Below, in pieces: positions 17,858 through 27,096 of a stretch of 64,000 nucleotides of DNA. Origin of the DNA: Crocinitomicaceae bacterium (GTDB lineage Bacteria > Bacteroidota > Bacteroidia > Flavobacteriales_D > Crocinitomicaceae); the NCBI GenBank assembly GCA_017983465.1, contig JAGOBK010000005.1, positions 62,001 through 126,000 of the forward strand, given 5' to 3'. A program made the position numbers and the translations under genes. The notes beneath the pieces were generated by a model that was not told the DNA's origin, made no database searches, and worked only from the letters and a program-made list of their open reading frames with translations. Position 1 is the first letter of the stretch, and each line of letters begins with the position of its first letter.

Positions 17858-18975
17858 CTTACAATTGATTCAATGAAATCGACGATTTTTGATGAAGCCA
17901 TTCCATCACCATATGGATTGTGAAGAGCGCTCATTAATTTGTACTTATTAATATCTCTAAGTAAATTATTAGATTCATTAATTATTTTATCTTTATTTGT
18001 ACCAACCAATATTACCGTTCCTGCTTTAACTGCCTCTGGACGTTCAGTTGTTTCCCTCATTACTAAAACAGGTTTACCCAGGCTTGGAGCTTCTTCTTGT
18101 ACGCCTCCAGAATCTGTAATAATAAAATATGATTGATTCATTAACCAAACAAACGCAGGATATGCCAAAGGATTTATTAGCTTAATATTCTCTATTTCAC
18201 CTAATATTTCATGAACAGGTTTTTTAACGTTTGGATTTAAATGAACTGGATAAATTATTTGAATATCATTATTATTTAGTGCTATTATTTTTAATGCTGC
18301 ACAAATATTTAGAAACCCTTTACCGTGATTCTCGCGTCTGTGACCGGTTACCAAAATTATTTTTTTTGAAAAATCAATAATTAACTTTAAATTTTCAATT
18401 TCGTGATTAATAATCTTATCAACTTTTTCAGAACTTTGTAAAAGTGCATCAATTACGGTATTACCCGTAACAATGATATTTTCAGATTTTATATTTTCTT
18501 GAATTAAATTATTTTTTGATTCAATTGTTGGAGCAAAATGATAATCAGCAATTCTACCGGTCAACTGTCGGTTTATTTCCTCTGGAAATGGAGATGTCTT
18601 ATCATTTGTACGCAGCCCTGCTTCAACATGGCAAACTTTTGCGCCTGAATAAAATGCCGCTAAGCTTGCTGCCATTGTTGTTGTTGTATCACCATGAACA
18701 TAAACAAAATCAGGCTTAAATTCTTCTAGAATCGGTTTTAAACCCGAAATTATATCCGTGGTGAGTGAAAATAAATTTTGATTTGGTTTCATTAAATCCA
18801 AATCAAAATCAGGTTTAATTTCAAAAAATTCTAATACTTGATCCAACATTTCTCTATGTTGAGCAGTTACGCAGATCTTAGTTTCGTAATTTGATCTTTT
18901 TTTAAATTCATTGATTAAAGGCGCCATTTTTATGGCTTCTGGCCTAGTACCAAAAATTATCAGATTCTTTTTCAT
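17854..18975 (-). CDS. wecB: UDP-N-acetylglucosamine 2-epimerase (non-hydrolysing)
   Basis: WecB interconverts UDP-GlcNAc and UDP-ManNAc. The 373 residues contain the family hallmarks: FGTRPEAIKMAPL at the N-terminus, VHGDTTTTMAASLAAF, CHVEAGLRT, FPEEINRQL, VTGHRRENHGKG and TDSGGVQEEAPSLGKPVLVMR. The GTRPEAIK start is of the WecB type rather than the WbpI type, which usually has GARPQFIK, so UDP-ManNAc is the expected product. It could feed ManNAc, or ManNAcA via the WbpA-like dehydrogenase at 31.8 kb. First gene of the AT-rich block, 26 bases after the Wzz-like gene, and it overlaps the flippase gene by 4 bases. Confidence 0.95.
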   Translation of the reverse strand: MKKNLIIFGTRPEAIKMAPLINEFKKRSNYETKICVTAQHREMLDQVLEFFEIKPDFDLDLMKPNQNLFSLTTDIISGLKPILEEFKPDFVYVHGDTTTTMAASLAAFYSGAKVCHVEAGLRTNDKTSPFPEEINRQLTGRIADYHFAPTIESKNNLIQENIKSENIIVTGNTVIDALLQSSEKVDKIINHEIENLKLIIDFSKKIILVTGHRRENHGKGFLNICAALKIIALNNNDIQIIYPVHLNPNVKKPVHEILGEIENIKLINPLAYPAFVWLMNQSYFIITDSGGVQEEAPSLGKPVLVMRETTERPEAVKAGTVILVGTNKDKIINESNNLLRDINKYKLMSALHNPYGDGMASSKIVDFIESIVR

Positions 18976-19001
18976 TCAGAATTTATTAGAATACTTATAA
19001 A

Positions 19002-20063
19002 TTACGCTATTGAATTTAAAAACCGCATAATTAAGATTATTAAAAAAAACAAAAAGCATAACAAAAATACACCTATAAATATTCCTTTGATACTGCCAAT
19101 GCTATCCATATGTAACGGCAAAATAGGCTCGTCAATGATTTCAATTATGGGCTCTTCTTGTGCGCGTTGAAACTTCGTCATTTCCAAGTTCTGGATCACA
19201 TTTGCGTACATCGTTTTGAGGACCTCGACATCGATTTGTTTCTTCGCCTGATTGGTCTTGTGACGCATTAAAGGGGTATGGCTATTCATGTCTGTTTCGA
19301 AGGCTAAGGTGGTGAGGGATCCATCTAACAAACCTCGAATGGAATCTTTCTTTTGGGTGAGTTCCAATTCCGTTCGCATTAATTTACCTACCTTGATTTC
19401 CAAGTACAAATCTATGGCATTCTTCACCAAGGCCTTGGAAAATAAATAGGCCCATTGTTCATTTGCATCCTTTACATCCAAGTTGATGATGGTTGTTTTT
19501 TTATCCTGGCGTTCAGCAAGGACTTGTGTTTCGCGTATCGTTTTAGTAATTGTAAGTAGCATACTGTCCTGTTCTCTGGTAAATGTAAGAGAATCTAATT
19601 TTTTTGGAAACAACTTGATTTTCTTTTCTTTCAATGGCTCTTCAAAGTGGTTTTGCATATAGGCATTCAAGAGGTTATCTCCTTTCAACTCGGGCTGAGC
19701 TTCCTTTAAAGATTGATGAATAATGCGATTCGATTTCATCAAATACAAGACATTCTCTCCACCAAACATACCGGAACCAGAACTAGCAGAAATATCTCCT
19801 AAACCCAAAGAACTGGCCAAACCACCCAAAGTACCTCCGGACCCATTCTTTTGTTCCATGGTAAAACTCAAAGTAGATGTGTAGATTGGTTTAGTATAGA
19901 ATTTTACAAAAGTGAAGCCCAAAGTACCTCCAAATATTCCAAAAAACAGAAAATACCATTTAAAACTGAATAAATAGGCAGCCCAAGATTTACCATTTCT
20001 AATGAATTCTTTTAGACTGATTTCATCTTTTTGAAGCTGATTTTCGCTTGTTTGATTTGACAT
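19002..20063 (-). CDS. Wzz-like polysaccharide co-polymerase / chain-length determinant
   Basis: The 353-residue protein has a cytoplasmic N-terminus, one TM helix near residue 30-50 (YLFSFKWYFLFFGIFGGTLGF), a large periplasmic domain with a helical region (about 200-290), and a second TM helix at the very C-terminus (GIFIGVFLLCFLFFLIILIM), the layout of Wzz/PCP proteins. A Pro-rich motif precedes the second TM (EPIIEIIDEPILPLH). There is no fused or adjacent tyrosine kinase domain. It controls chain length together with the Wzy- and Wza-like proteins. It lies one base after the Wza-like gene. Confidence 0.88.
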   Translation of the reverse strand: MSNQTSENQLQKDEISLKEFIRNGKSWAAYLFSFKWYFLFFGIFGGTLGFTFVKFYTKPIYTSTLSFTMEQKNGSGGTLGGLASSLGLGDISASSGSGMFGGENVLYLMKSNRIIHQSLKEAQPELKGDNLLNAYMQNHFEEPLKEKKIKLFPKKLDSLTFTREQDSMLLTITKTIRETQVLAERQDKKTTIINLDVKDANEQWAYLFSKALVKNAIDLYLEIKVGKLMRTELELTQKKDSIRGLLDGSLTTLAFETDMNSHTPLMRHKTNQAKKQIDVEVLKTMYANVIQNLEMTKFQRAQEEPIIEIIDEPILPLHMDSIGSIKGIFIGVFLLCFLFFLIILIMRFLNSIA

Positions 20064-20064
20064 C

Positions 20065-23007
20065 TTACAGTTGTTTGATGAGTAGGGTAATGGTCAATAA
20101 AGAGGATACCGCTTGGAAGGAACGGGTGAAAATGGCATCGTAATCGATTTCTTTTTTCTCCTTCGTATCGTCTTCTTTGACTTTGTTTACTAAGACAATT
20201 TCGCCTCCACTTTGCACACTTGGAAAATCATTGAAGAGACCTAGAACGCGTTTGGTTCCATCTACACGACCAGAAGGATAGGCAACGGCCACCGAACGCT
20301 TGTTGGCATCTGGTGAGAAGCCACCGGCAAATTCGCGGATGTACCAGCGTGCTGATTTCTTTCCTTGGTAGACAAAGACCATGTGCTGCTTGATTTCTTT
20401 TTCTATCTGCGGGTATTGGGTACCTTCTAAACGGATGCTAAACGTATATTGCGAAGGAAGAATGCTTAATAAATCGCCATTCATCAATACAGGATTCAAT
20501 CGGTTGGAATGTTTGCGGCGCATGGCCTTTTTCAAGTCCACACCAATGGGTCCAACGTCATTGAACTCTCGGAACAAGACACACATTTCTTTACTGGCAA
20601 AGGCATTCAATCCCCCAGCTGCTTGTACCAAGTCGGAAAGATGGAAGGGTTTCGCTGGCATCGGATAAGTTCCTGGATAGTTCACTTCTCCGGCAATCTC
20701 CACACGCTTGTTGGTGTTGTAGAGACTTAAATCACGAATCAAAACCTGGTCAAAGGGCAATAAGTTGAATTTCGGGTTTTTACCGATTACATTATAGTTG
20801 GTATCTAAGTTGAGTTCAATGCGCTCGTAACCCGAACCACGTTTGTTCGAATAGTTCAAACGGAATACCTCCACACGACTTAAATCTGCTGAAATCTTTT
20901 TTCCTCCGGACATCATAATGACATCTTTCAATTTTAAATCAGGACTGTAAGCGAAATTTTGAGGTTTCTGTACAGAACCGCCAACACTTACATTGGATGC
21001 AACGCTGTAGACACTTTTATCGTAGATCATCAAGTGATCACCTGCACGCAAGTTCCAAACATTGGTGTCTCCCAGGTCAATTTTGATGTACTGATACGTA
21101 TCTGGGTTGTACCAATCTTTGCGGCGAACATAGGCAATCTCTGAAGAGGTTGGGATTAATCCGCGTGCCAACTGCAAGGCATCTGTTAGTTTTAATTCGT
21201 CACCAAAAGCCATTTCGCGTTCGAAAGGTTCTCTTACCGCACCACTTACTTCGATTTTCGCAGCATTCATGTATTCTGCTCGGTCAAACACACGCAAATG
21301 GTCACCTGCCTTTAATTGCATGCTTCCATTCTTACTCGGAACTACAGGAATGTATTCCAAGTGTCCTGGTTTTAATAAGTTTTGACGCAAGACATACGCA
21401 GTATCTGTTGCCGTCGCTTTCATTCCACCTGCCATAGCCAATACATCAGATACACTGATGACATCTGAAATGGATAACAATTTCTTGAAAGGCATGCGAA
21501 CAGCCCCGCTTACTTCGATTTGTTGTTGGTCTGTATAAACGGATAGATCAAAGACATTCACTTTGTCCTTGCGTGTCAAGACAAATTGTCCAATGGAGGC
21601 ACTATCTACTTTTAAAATTTGTTTGGTTCCATCCACCAAGCTGCGTTCCACGAAATATTGATCTGCGCTCGCCTGTGGTTTTAATTGTGCTTTGGCGATT
21701 AATGCTCCCAAGGTCATTCCAGAACTTAATTCATAGGTGCCAGGATAGTAAACTGCTCCCAATATCTCTGCAAATTGTTCCAATTCTTTGCTGTTCGTTT
21801 TCACACGGATCACATCCCCATCTTGGATGTCCACTTTCACCTTTCCGCTCATGACATCTGCCAAGCGGTATTCCATCAAGCTCGGTTCTGCTCCTGCGTA
21901 ACGCACAATCTGAACAAATTCTGCATAGGTGTTGAAATTCAAGCCTCCTGCGAAGAGAATCAATTCTTTCAGACCTTCCTTGCCAATCAACTCATAACGC
22001 ATCGGACGTTTCACTCCGCCTTCAATCGTTACTAATTTTTGCACCAATGGAATAAATAAGATGTCGTTGTGTTGCAAGTCATATTGAAACTGCGCCCCTG
22101 GATTATTCAAAAAGGCGTACAAATCAATTTTCTTGCGTGTTTCTCCACGAATTAATTCAATGGCTCTCACTGATCCAAGATCACTTGGTCCACCCACCGC
22201 AGCTAAGGCGTTCAAGGCTGTATTTAAAGCAGAAAGTTGGATGCTTCCTGCACGCTGTGTTTCTCCAAAGATGTTCACGGTCAACATGCGTGCTTGCTGT
22301 AAGGTCACTGCGAATTCATCTCCTTGAAAACGGTAAGCAACTGAAAAACGGTTGCGTACCAGTTTGCGTGCTTCTTTTAAGGTCAATCCTTTTAAATAGA
22401 TTTGCGCCATTCCTGCTGGAGTCACGAATCCTGCCTCATTGATGGTCAAGAGTAAATCTGCCTGAGAGATTCCGAAGATGGTAATGCGCAATTGATCACC
22501 GGCACCGAGTACGTAGGTTTCTGGTGCTGTGGATCCATCGGTTGTTTTGATAGGCTCCAAGCGTTTATCACCAAAAAGTTGATGTCCGTAAATTCCAGGA
22601 GCTACTGGCAATATTGGTTCAGTATTGGTTGCTTGCACAACCGGACTCACCTCTGGCGCAACATCAATCGGAACGGGTTTCTTTTGTGTGGGTAAATCAA
22701 CCTCCTCTGGAACGGGAACGGAGTCCATTTTTTCTTCTTGTACTTGCTCCACTTGTTTTGACTTCGCCGCAGCTAATTCATCCAAGACCGCTGTGATCTC
22801 CGATTTCTTCTCCAACATCGTTTCTGGACTCATTTTTTGTACATCCAGTCCTTTAGCCATCAAAGCCTGTTCCGCTTCTACTTGTGTCAGACCACGTTTG
22901 TCCAATTCTGTTTTTATCAAAAAACCTTGATCAGGGGCAACTTGCGACCACCCACTCGTAAATAGGGATAAAAAAAGGAATAATGTTACTGCTTTAAAAG
23001 CTTGCAT
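20065..23007 (-). CDS. Wza-like outer-membrane polysaccharide export protein with multiple SLBB domains
   Basis: This protein of about 980 residues has a signal peptide (MQAFKAVTLFLFLSLFTSGW, cleavage near SQ), an Ala/Pro/Glu-rich linker, a polysaccharide-export domain (YVLGAGDQLRITIFG onward) and then repeated SLBB units, visible as recurrent VEISGAV/VEVSGAV/VGGSVQKP, DVLAMAGGM and GDHLRVF motifs. A C-terminal hydrophobic segment follows (SSLLTITLLIKQL). It forms the outer-membrane exit channel. I place the start at ATG 23007: an upstream TTG at 23028 would give seven extra residues but lies inside a -7 box. Far longer than E. coli Wza (379 residues), as is usual for Bacteroidota multi-SLBB exporters. 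Confidence 0.9.
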   Translation of the reverse strand: MQAFKAVTLFLFLSLFTSGWSQVAPDQGFLIKTELDKRGLTQVEAEQALMAKGLDVQKMSPETMLEKKSEITAVLDELAAAKSKQVEQVQEEKMDSVPVPEEVDLPTQKKPVPIDVAPEVSPVVQATNTEPILPVAPGIYGHQLFGDKRLEPIKTTDGSTAPETYVLGAGDQLRITIFGISQADLLLTINEAGFVTPAGMAQIYLKGLTLKEARKLVRNRFSVAYRFQGDEFAVTLQQARMLTVNIFGETQRAGSIQLSALNTALNALAAVGGPSDLGSVRAIELIRGETRKKIDLYAFLNNPGAQFQYDLQHNDILFIPLVQKLVTIEGGVKRPMRYELIGKEGLKELILFAGGLNFNTYAEFVQIVRYAGAEPSLMEYRLADVMSGKVKVDIQDGDVIRVKTNSKELEQFAEILGAVYYPGTYELSSGMTLGALIAKAQLKPQASADQYFVERSLVDGTKQILKVDSASIGQFVLTRKDKVNVFDLSVYTDQQQIEVSGAVRMPFKKLLSISDVISVSDVLAMAGGMKATATDTAYVLRQNLLKPGHLEYIPVVPSKNGSMQLKAGDHLRVFDRAEYMNAAKIEVSGAVREPFEREMAFGDELKLTDALQLARGLIPTSSEIAYVRRKDWYNPDTYQYIKIDLGDTNVWNLRAGDHLMIYDKSVYSVASNVSVGGSVQKPQNFAYSPDLKLKDVIMMSGGKKISADLSRVEVFRLNYSNKRGSGYERIELNLDTNYNVIGKNPKFNLLPFDQVLIRDLSLYNTNKRVEIAGEVNYPGTYPMPAKPFHLSDLVQAAGGLNAFASKEMCVLFREFNDVGPIGVDLKKAMRRKHSNRLNPVLMNGDLLSILPSQYTFSIRLEGTQYPQIEKEIKQHMVFVYQGKKSARWYIREFAGGFSPDANKRSVAVAYPSGRVDGTKRVLGLFNDFPSVQSGGEIVLVNKVKEDDTKEKKEIDYDAIFTRSFQAVSSLLTITLLIKQL

Positions 23008-23025
23008 AATCGTATATTTTTTTTG

Positions 23026-23033
23026 CAAAAGTA
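23026..23033 (-). promoter_or_regulatory. -7 promoter box upstream of the wza-like gene
   Basis: On the minus strand the sequence is TACTTTTG, a full match to TAnnTTTG, 18 bases before the ATG at 23007. It overlaps the alternative TTG start. A short palindrome, GAAACTcAGTTTC (23036-23048), lies just upstream and could be a protein-binding site. This would allow the export operon to be read independently of the antiterminator gene. Confidence 0.5.
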
Positions 23034-23071
23034 ATGAAACTCAGTTTCAATTCATAATCTCTTGAGTGCCT

Positions 23072-23125
23072 ATGGCTTCGCCGCGGTTGGTCACAGTGAA
23101 CCAAGCCAAGCGTTTCAGCGAAACA
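23072..23125. repeat. Structured intergenic element with nested hairpins
   Basis: The gap between the antiterminator and the wza-like gene contains GGCTT (23074-23078) pairing with AAGCC (23103-23107), inside it TTGGT (23087-23091) pairing with ACCAA (23100-23104 region), and next to it GTTTC-AGC-GAAAC (23112-23124). The CGCCGCGG stretch recalls the GC palindromes elsewhere. It could be a REP-like element, or a leader structure on which the UpxY-like factor acts. Confidence 0.45.
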
Positions 23126-23147
23126 CCCCTTCTACTCTATTAATTTC

Positions 23148-23639
23148 TCACAAAAGTGCTTTCACAAAACTTTTGGGCACATTCACGCCAAAAGCAAGAC
23201 TTAAGTGATGTAATTCGATGCGTATTCTTAAACTATTGATGTCCTGCACTGCTGTTCCAATCAACCCTTTAAAAGGTCCGCGAACAACTTCCACGACCGT
23301 TCCTGGAGAAACCTGAGTTTCCACCAGTTCTGGTTGCGCTGCTTCTTGCAAGAGTATCTTCAAATTCAAAATTTCCTGTTCCTGCACGATGGCCGCCTTC
23401 CCTAGGTGACGCAAAACACGACTCACGCCAAAAACCGTATAGATGTCACGGAGTTTTTCCGCACTACATTTCACGAAAACAACAGAGGATATTAAGGGTC
23501 TTTGCACCTTCTTTTTTCGATCTGACCATTGCTTCCATTCCGAAAGGAGGGGTAAGTAGCACTCAAATCCGGCCAGCTCTAGTCTTTCCGCGACCTTTTT
23601 CTCGGCCTTCGGATGCGTGTACACCACAAACCAATTCAT
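23148..23639 (-). CDS. UpxY/NusG-like transcription antiterminator of the polysaccharide operon
   Basis: The protein has the NusG N-terminal (NGN) domain, starting MNWFVVYTHPKAEKKVAERL, with CYLPLLSEWKQW and SSVVFVKCS, and a C-terminal KOW-type stretch (GTVVEVVRGPFKGLIGTA). NusG paralogues of the UpxY type prevent premature termination in their own capsule operon, and this gene is first in the minus-strand export operon. I choose ATG 23639 because the NGN domain normally begins within a few residues of the start. Longer readings (ATG 23699 or TTG 23723) add up to 28 residues unlike the family, and the TTG overlaps the predicted promoter. Confidence 0.85.
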   Translation of the reverse strand: MNWFVVYTHPKAEKKVAERLELAGFECYLPLLSEWKQWSDRKKKVQRPLISSVVFVKCSAEKLRDIYTVFGVSRVLRHLGKAAIVQEQEILNLKILLQEAAQPELVETQVSPGTVVEVVRGPFKGLIGTAVQDINSLRIRIELHHLSLAFGVNVPKSFVKALL

Positions 23640-23720
23640 GACTGGAATCAGCTGATTCGTGTCCGAGGTCTTGTGTTGTTGTGTATCCGCAATGTGCATG
23701 TGCAAGCATTCAATTTCGGG

Positions 23721-23728
23721 CAAAATTA
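23721..23728 (-). promoter_or_regulatory. -7 promoter box of the antiterminator-led operon
   Basis: TAATTTTG on the minus strand is a full match to TAnnTTTG. It would start transcription near 23714, giving a leader of about 75 bases before ATG 23639. No clear -33 TTTG was found. Confidence 0.5.
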
Positions 23729-24329
23729 ATCATTTTCGCTTATTTTACCTAATTTAAGAAGGCTATGGCAGAGAGCCCTCAAATGCTGCTACCAATAATA
23801 TACTAATCCACAAGAATATATAAGGAACTAACGATGCTTTGATCCATAAACAAGATCGTTTAGAAAGGCCTTAAAACCTAGATCATACGAATCCATCAAA
23901 CCAAAAAAAATAACCAGCAACAGTTACAGTGTTAAGGTACTATAAATTAGAACTGTACCTGTTTTAATAAACGTATTTTCCCTTAACTTACCTTAATTAA
24001 AATTTAATGATTTTTTAACCTTGGGGAATCGGTATTTTTAGCTTTGATTTTGGTGCAACTTGTTGCTGTGCTTTTCTTCTGCTAAAACACACAAACGAAA
24101 CCCGTTAAAATGAATGAAAAACACCAAGCAAAACGAGTGATTCATCTAGCAATCAGCAGTGAAAGACTCTCTTTTTTACCTTATTTTACCTTATTATTTC
24201 TTAAGTGAAAAGAAAGTAAAATCATTGATTTAACTCAGTTTTTCCAAAAGTTTACCGCGCAAATAGTTGCGTTTTTTAAAGAATACTTTCATGAATAACG
24301 GAAACGCATGGATATTTGATAGAAAACAG
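23729..24329. other. Long intergenic region between divergent transcription units
   Basis: About 600 bases without a convincing gene. It is AT-rich and separates the antiterminator-led operon (minus) from the OmpA gene (plus). Visible items are a plus-strand TAnnTTTG box (TAGCTTTG, 24039-24046) with a TTG 15 bases upstream, which could drive a leader or small RNA, and direct copies of a TTATTTTACC word (24178-24200 area, related to one near 23748). No tRNA, ORF of note or terminator was seen. Confidence 0.6.
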
Positions 24330-24337
24330 TATCTTTG
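24330..24337 (+). promoter_or_regulatory. -7 promoter box of the OmpA-family gene
   Basis: TATCTTTG matches TAnnTTTG and lies 20 bases before the ATG at 24358. Spacing suits a short leader. Confidence 0.55.
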
Positions 24338-24357
24338 CTGCATTAATTAAATAACAT

Positions 24358-25665
24358 ATGAAAAAATTAATTTTCGCGTTCGCAACGGTGATGTCCTTCA
24401 TGGTAACGGCGCAAGACTACAACAAATGTTCAATCGGATTCAACATCGGTGGACATGATGGAATGAGTAGAACCAACCATTCAACAAAAATCTACCAATT
24501 ATCTCACATGGAATTGAATTCTCGTTACATGTTAAATAATCGTTTCGGGATTAAGTTTGATGTGGCAACAGATAAGTTCAACTTTAAAGATGGTCATCCT
24601 GCAACGAATGCAGTTCGTTTTTCGATTCAACCAACTTTTAGCTTGACAGACGTATTACACATGAATGATTTTTCTAAGCGTTTGGGTATGTTCATTCACA
24701 CTGGTGGAGCGTACGCAGCAATGTGGAACAAAACACTCGTTACTGGTCCAAAAGAATTGTTCAATGCAAACGATGGTTCTGTGGATGAAATGATTCAAGG
24801 TATTTTGGGTTTAACAACACAAATCAAGATTTCTGAGCGCATGAGTGTCAATGCAGACATTTCTTTCATGGCAAACATTCGTCAAAACAACGGATTCGAT
24901 TTCGAAGCGGCTCCAATTAGTGGTGGTGGATTCTCTGGATACTACGCAACAGCATCTATTGGTTTCAACTATTACATTGGTAAAGCAAAAACACATGCAG
25001 ATTGGACATACACACCACGCATGAATCAAGCTGACTTGAACCGCATCGCTGCTTTGGAAAAACAAGCAACGGAAGTAGCAAGCAAATTGGCTGATGACGA
25101 TAACGACGGTGTGATCAACGCAGTTGACCAAGAAGCAAACACACCTGCAGGAAATGCAGTAGACGTAACAGGTAAAACAGTTGTTCCTACACCTGCTCCA
25201 GATTTGAATACCATCGATACAGACGGTGACGGATTCGTTGACGGTAAAGATGAGTGTCCAACAGTAAAAGGAGATGTGAAAGGTTGTCCAGAAGAGCATT
25301 CAGCTGAAAAAGACGCAAAAACATTGAATGATTCTGGAATCTATGACATCATGTTTGTCAAAGGATCTTCTGTGATTAATCCTACTTACAACAGCATCAT
25401 GGATAAATTAGTAAGCTATATGGCTGCTAATCCAACACAAACGATTGCTGTTACAGGTCACACAGATACAGACGGAGCTGACGAGATGAACAACAAGTTA
25501 TCAGAAGCGCGTGTAAATGCCGTTGTCTCTTATTTAACAAGCAAAGGAGTGAATAAAAATCGCCTTGTTATTTCTTACAAAGGGAAGAAAGAAACAAAAT
25601 ACGCAGGAAACACATTGGAAGTGGATGCAGCAAATCGCCGCGTACAGTTTTCTATTGTCCGATAA
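24358..25665 (+). CDS. OmpA-family outer-membrane protein with thrombospondin type-3 repeats
   Basis: The 435 residues comprise a signal peptide (MKKLIFAFATVMSFMVTAQ), an N-terminal beta-barrel of about 200 residues, a calcium-binding type-3 repeat region (DDDNDGVINAVD and DTDGDGFVDGKDECP), and a C-terminal OmpA domain that binds peptidoglycan (IAVTGHTDTDGADEMNNKLSEARVNAVVSYL, shown here in parts: VTGHTDTDG, LSEARVNAV, NRRVQFSI). It anchors the outer membrane to the cell wall. It is transcribed alone from its own promoter and ends at a strong terminator. It interrupts the two halves of the polysaccharide locus and is probably a general envelope protein. Confidence 0.92.
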   Translation: MKKLIFAFATVMSFMVTAQDYNKCSIGFNIGGHDGMSRTNHSTKIYQLSHMELNSRYMLNNRFGIKFDVATDKFNFKDGHPATNAVRFSIQPTFSLTDVLHMNDFSKRLGMFIHTGGAYAAMWNKTLVTGPKELFNANDGSVDEMIQGILGLTTQIKISERMSVNADISFMANIRQNNGFDFEAAPISGGGFSGYYATASIGFNYYIGKAKTHADWTYTPRMNQADLNRIAALEKQATEVASKLADDDNDGVINAVDQEANTPAGNAVDVTGKTVVPTPAPDLNTIDTDGDGFVDGKDECPTVKGDVKGCPEEHSAEKDAKTLNDSGIYDIMFVKGSSVINPTYNSIMDKLVSYMAANPTQTIAVTGHTDTDGADEMNNKLSEARVNAVVSYLTSKGVNKNRLVISYKGKKETKYAGNTLEVDAANRRVQFSIVR

Positions 25666-25682
25666 TTTTATACTTTTACATA

Positions 25683-25712
25683 GAAAGGCGGTCTTTGGAT
25701 CGCCTTTTTTGT
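25683..25712 (+). terminator. Rho-independent terminator after the OmpA gene
   Basis: AAAGGCG and CGCCTTT form a GC-containing stem (with a GGTC/GATC extension) followed by a run of T. It lies 18 bases after the OmpA stop codon. Confidence 0.85.
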
Positions 25713-25731
25713 ATCAAATAATTCAAGTTCG

Positions 25732-26856
25732 ATGAAAAAAATTCAAATGGTGGACCTTGTTTCTCAATACGAGAAAATCAAACCGTCCATTGATGTGGCC
25801 ATTCAAGACGTGCTTCAACATGCTCATTTTATTAATGGTCCAGCGGTGAGTCGCTTTCAATCTGATCTTCAAAACTACTTGGGTGTTGCGCATGTCATTC
25901 CGTGTGCAAATGGCACGGATGCCCTGCAAATTGCGATGATGGCATTGGGCTTAAAGCCCGGAGACGAAGTGATCACACCTAGCTTCACGTATATCGCAAC
26001 CACTGAGGTAATCGCCTTGTTGGGATTAACGCCCGTATTTGTTGAAGTGGATCCACATACATTTTGCATTGATCCAGCAGCGATAGAAGCAGCGATTACA
26101 CCAAAAACAAAAGCCATTGTTCCCGTGCACCTATATGGTCAAGCCGCAAACATGAATGCGGTCATGGAAATCGCCGAAAAACACCAACTTTTCGTGATTG
26201 AAGACAATGCGCAAGCCATCGGTTCCGATTACCATTTGTCCAACGGAAAAAAAGTAAAAACTGGTACCATTGGTGACATTGGTTGCACCTCGTTTTTCCC
26301 TTCGAAAAATCTCGGTTGCTACGGTGATGGAGGTGCACTCTGTACCAACAACGCAGAATTAGCACGCATAATAAAGATGATTGCCAACCACGGCCAAGAG
26401 CAAAAATATGTGCACGACGTTGTGGGTTGTAACTCGCGCTTAGATACGATTCAAGCAGCAATCTTGGAAGTGAAATTACGCCAATTGGATAACTACATCG
26501 ATGCACGCCGCGAAGTAGCCGAGCGCTACGACGAAGCATTCGCAGGAATTCCCGGTGTTCGCATCCCATTCCGCGCTGACGATTCCAAGCACGTTTTTCA
26601 CCAATACACACTCGTGTTGGAAAACAGCAATCGCAATGCCTTGCAAGAACATTTATCCGCCAACGAAATACCAAGCATGATTTATTATCCGATTCCAGCA
26701 CACAAACAAAAAATGTTTGCCGCCTTCGGAAGTGGAAACACAGAATTACCCACAACGGATTGGTTGACCGAACGCGTGATTTCCTTACCAATACATACGG
26801 AAATGGATGAGGAGCAGGTGGAATTTATTATTGACAAGGTGAAATCGTTTTTCTAA
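25732..26856 (+). CDS. wbpE: DegT/DnrJ-family sugar aminotransferase, WbpE-like
   Basis: The 374-residue PLP enzyme has CANGTDALQIAMMALGLKPG, PSFTYIATTEVIALLG, the Asp of VIEDNAQAIG that contacts PLP, and the Schiff-base Lys in CTSFFPSKNLGCYGDGGA. The whole pattern closely follows P. aeruginosa WbpE as I recall it. WbpE adds the 3-amino group to UDP-3-keto-GlcNAcA made by WbpB. Homologues of WbpD, WbpB and WbpA follow within 6 kb on the same strand, which supports the assignment. It begins 20 bases after the OmpA terminator. No promoter was identified. Heptamer repeats start right after its stop. Confidence 0.88.
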   Translation: MKKIQMVDLVSQYEKIKPSIDVAIQDVLQHAHFINGPAVSRFQSDLQNYLGVAHVIPCANGTDALQIAMMALGLKPGDEVITPSFTYIATTEVIALLGLTPVFVEVDPHTFCIDPAAIEAAITPKTKAIVPVHLYGQAANMNAVMEIAEKHQLFVIEDNAQAIGSDYHLSNGKKVKTGTIGDIGCTSFFPSKNLGCYGDGGALCTNNAELARIIKMIANHGQEQKYVHDVVGCNSRLDTIQAAILEVKLRQLDNYIDARREVAERYDEAFAGIPGVRIPFRADDSKHVFHQYTLVLENSNRNALQEHLSANEIPSMIYYPIPAHKQKMFAAFGSGNTELPTTDWLTERVISLPIHTEMDEEQVEFIIDKVKSFF

Positions 26857-26861
26857 ACAGA

Positions 26862-27036
26862 AAACAGTGAACAGTGCTTAGTGAACAGTGCTGAATCATT
26901 TAAAATGAAATTGACTATGAGTAAATTGAACAAAATAACCAGGAGTAGATAATTAGCAAAAGCACTAGGCACTAGGCACTAAGCACTGTTCACTGAGCAC
27001 TAAGCACTGTTCACTAAGCACTGTTCACTGACAACT
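26862..27036. repeat. Heptamer word repeats in inverted and direct orientation (class B)
   Basis: The left part (26862-26895) carries AGTGnnn-type words (AGTGAACAGTGC) and the right part (26960-27032) carries the reverse-complementary nnnCACT words (GAGCACT, GTTCACT, AAGCACT, AGGCACT), so the two arms are inverted copies around about 65 unique bases. No gene lies between them. It flanks the four-helix-bundle gene on its left. Confidence 0.8.
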
Positions 27037-27096
27037 TAATTACCCCAGCGCACAATAAAACAAACTCCCGAGCCGTTTTTGGATGAAATTCTAAGA

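Noticed and set aside
23640..23723. TTG-started longer form of the antiterminator
   Set aside because: The TTG overlaps a TAnnTTTG promoter box and the added residues do not fit the NGN domain.
24811..25299. 162-codon open frame on the minus strand
   Set aside because: Antisense to the OmpA gene, very Cys- and Val-rich; a shadow frame.
26162..26791. 209-codon open frame on the minus strand
   Set aside because: It lies wholly within the wbpE-like gene, has Cys/Arg-rich composition typical of an antisense shadow, and matches no family.
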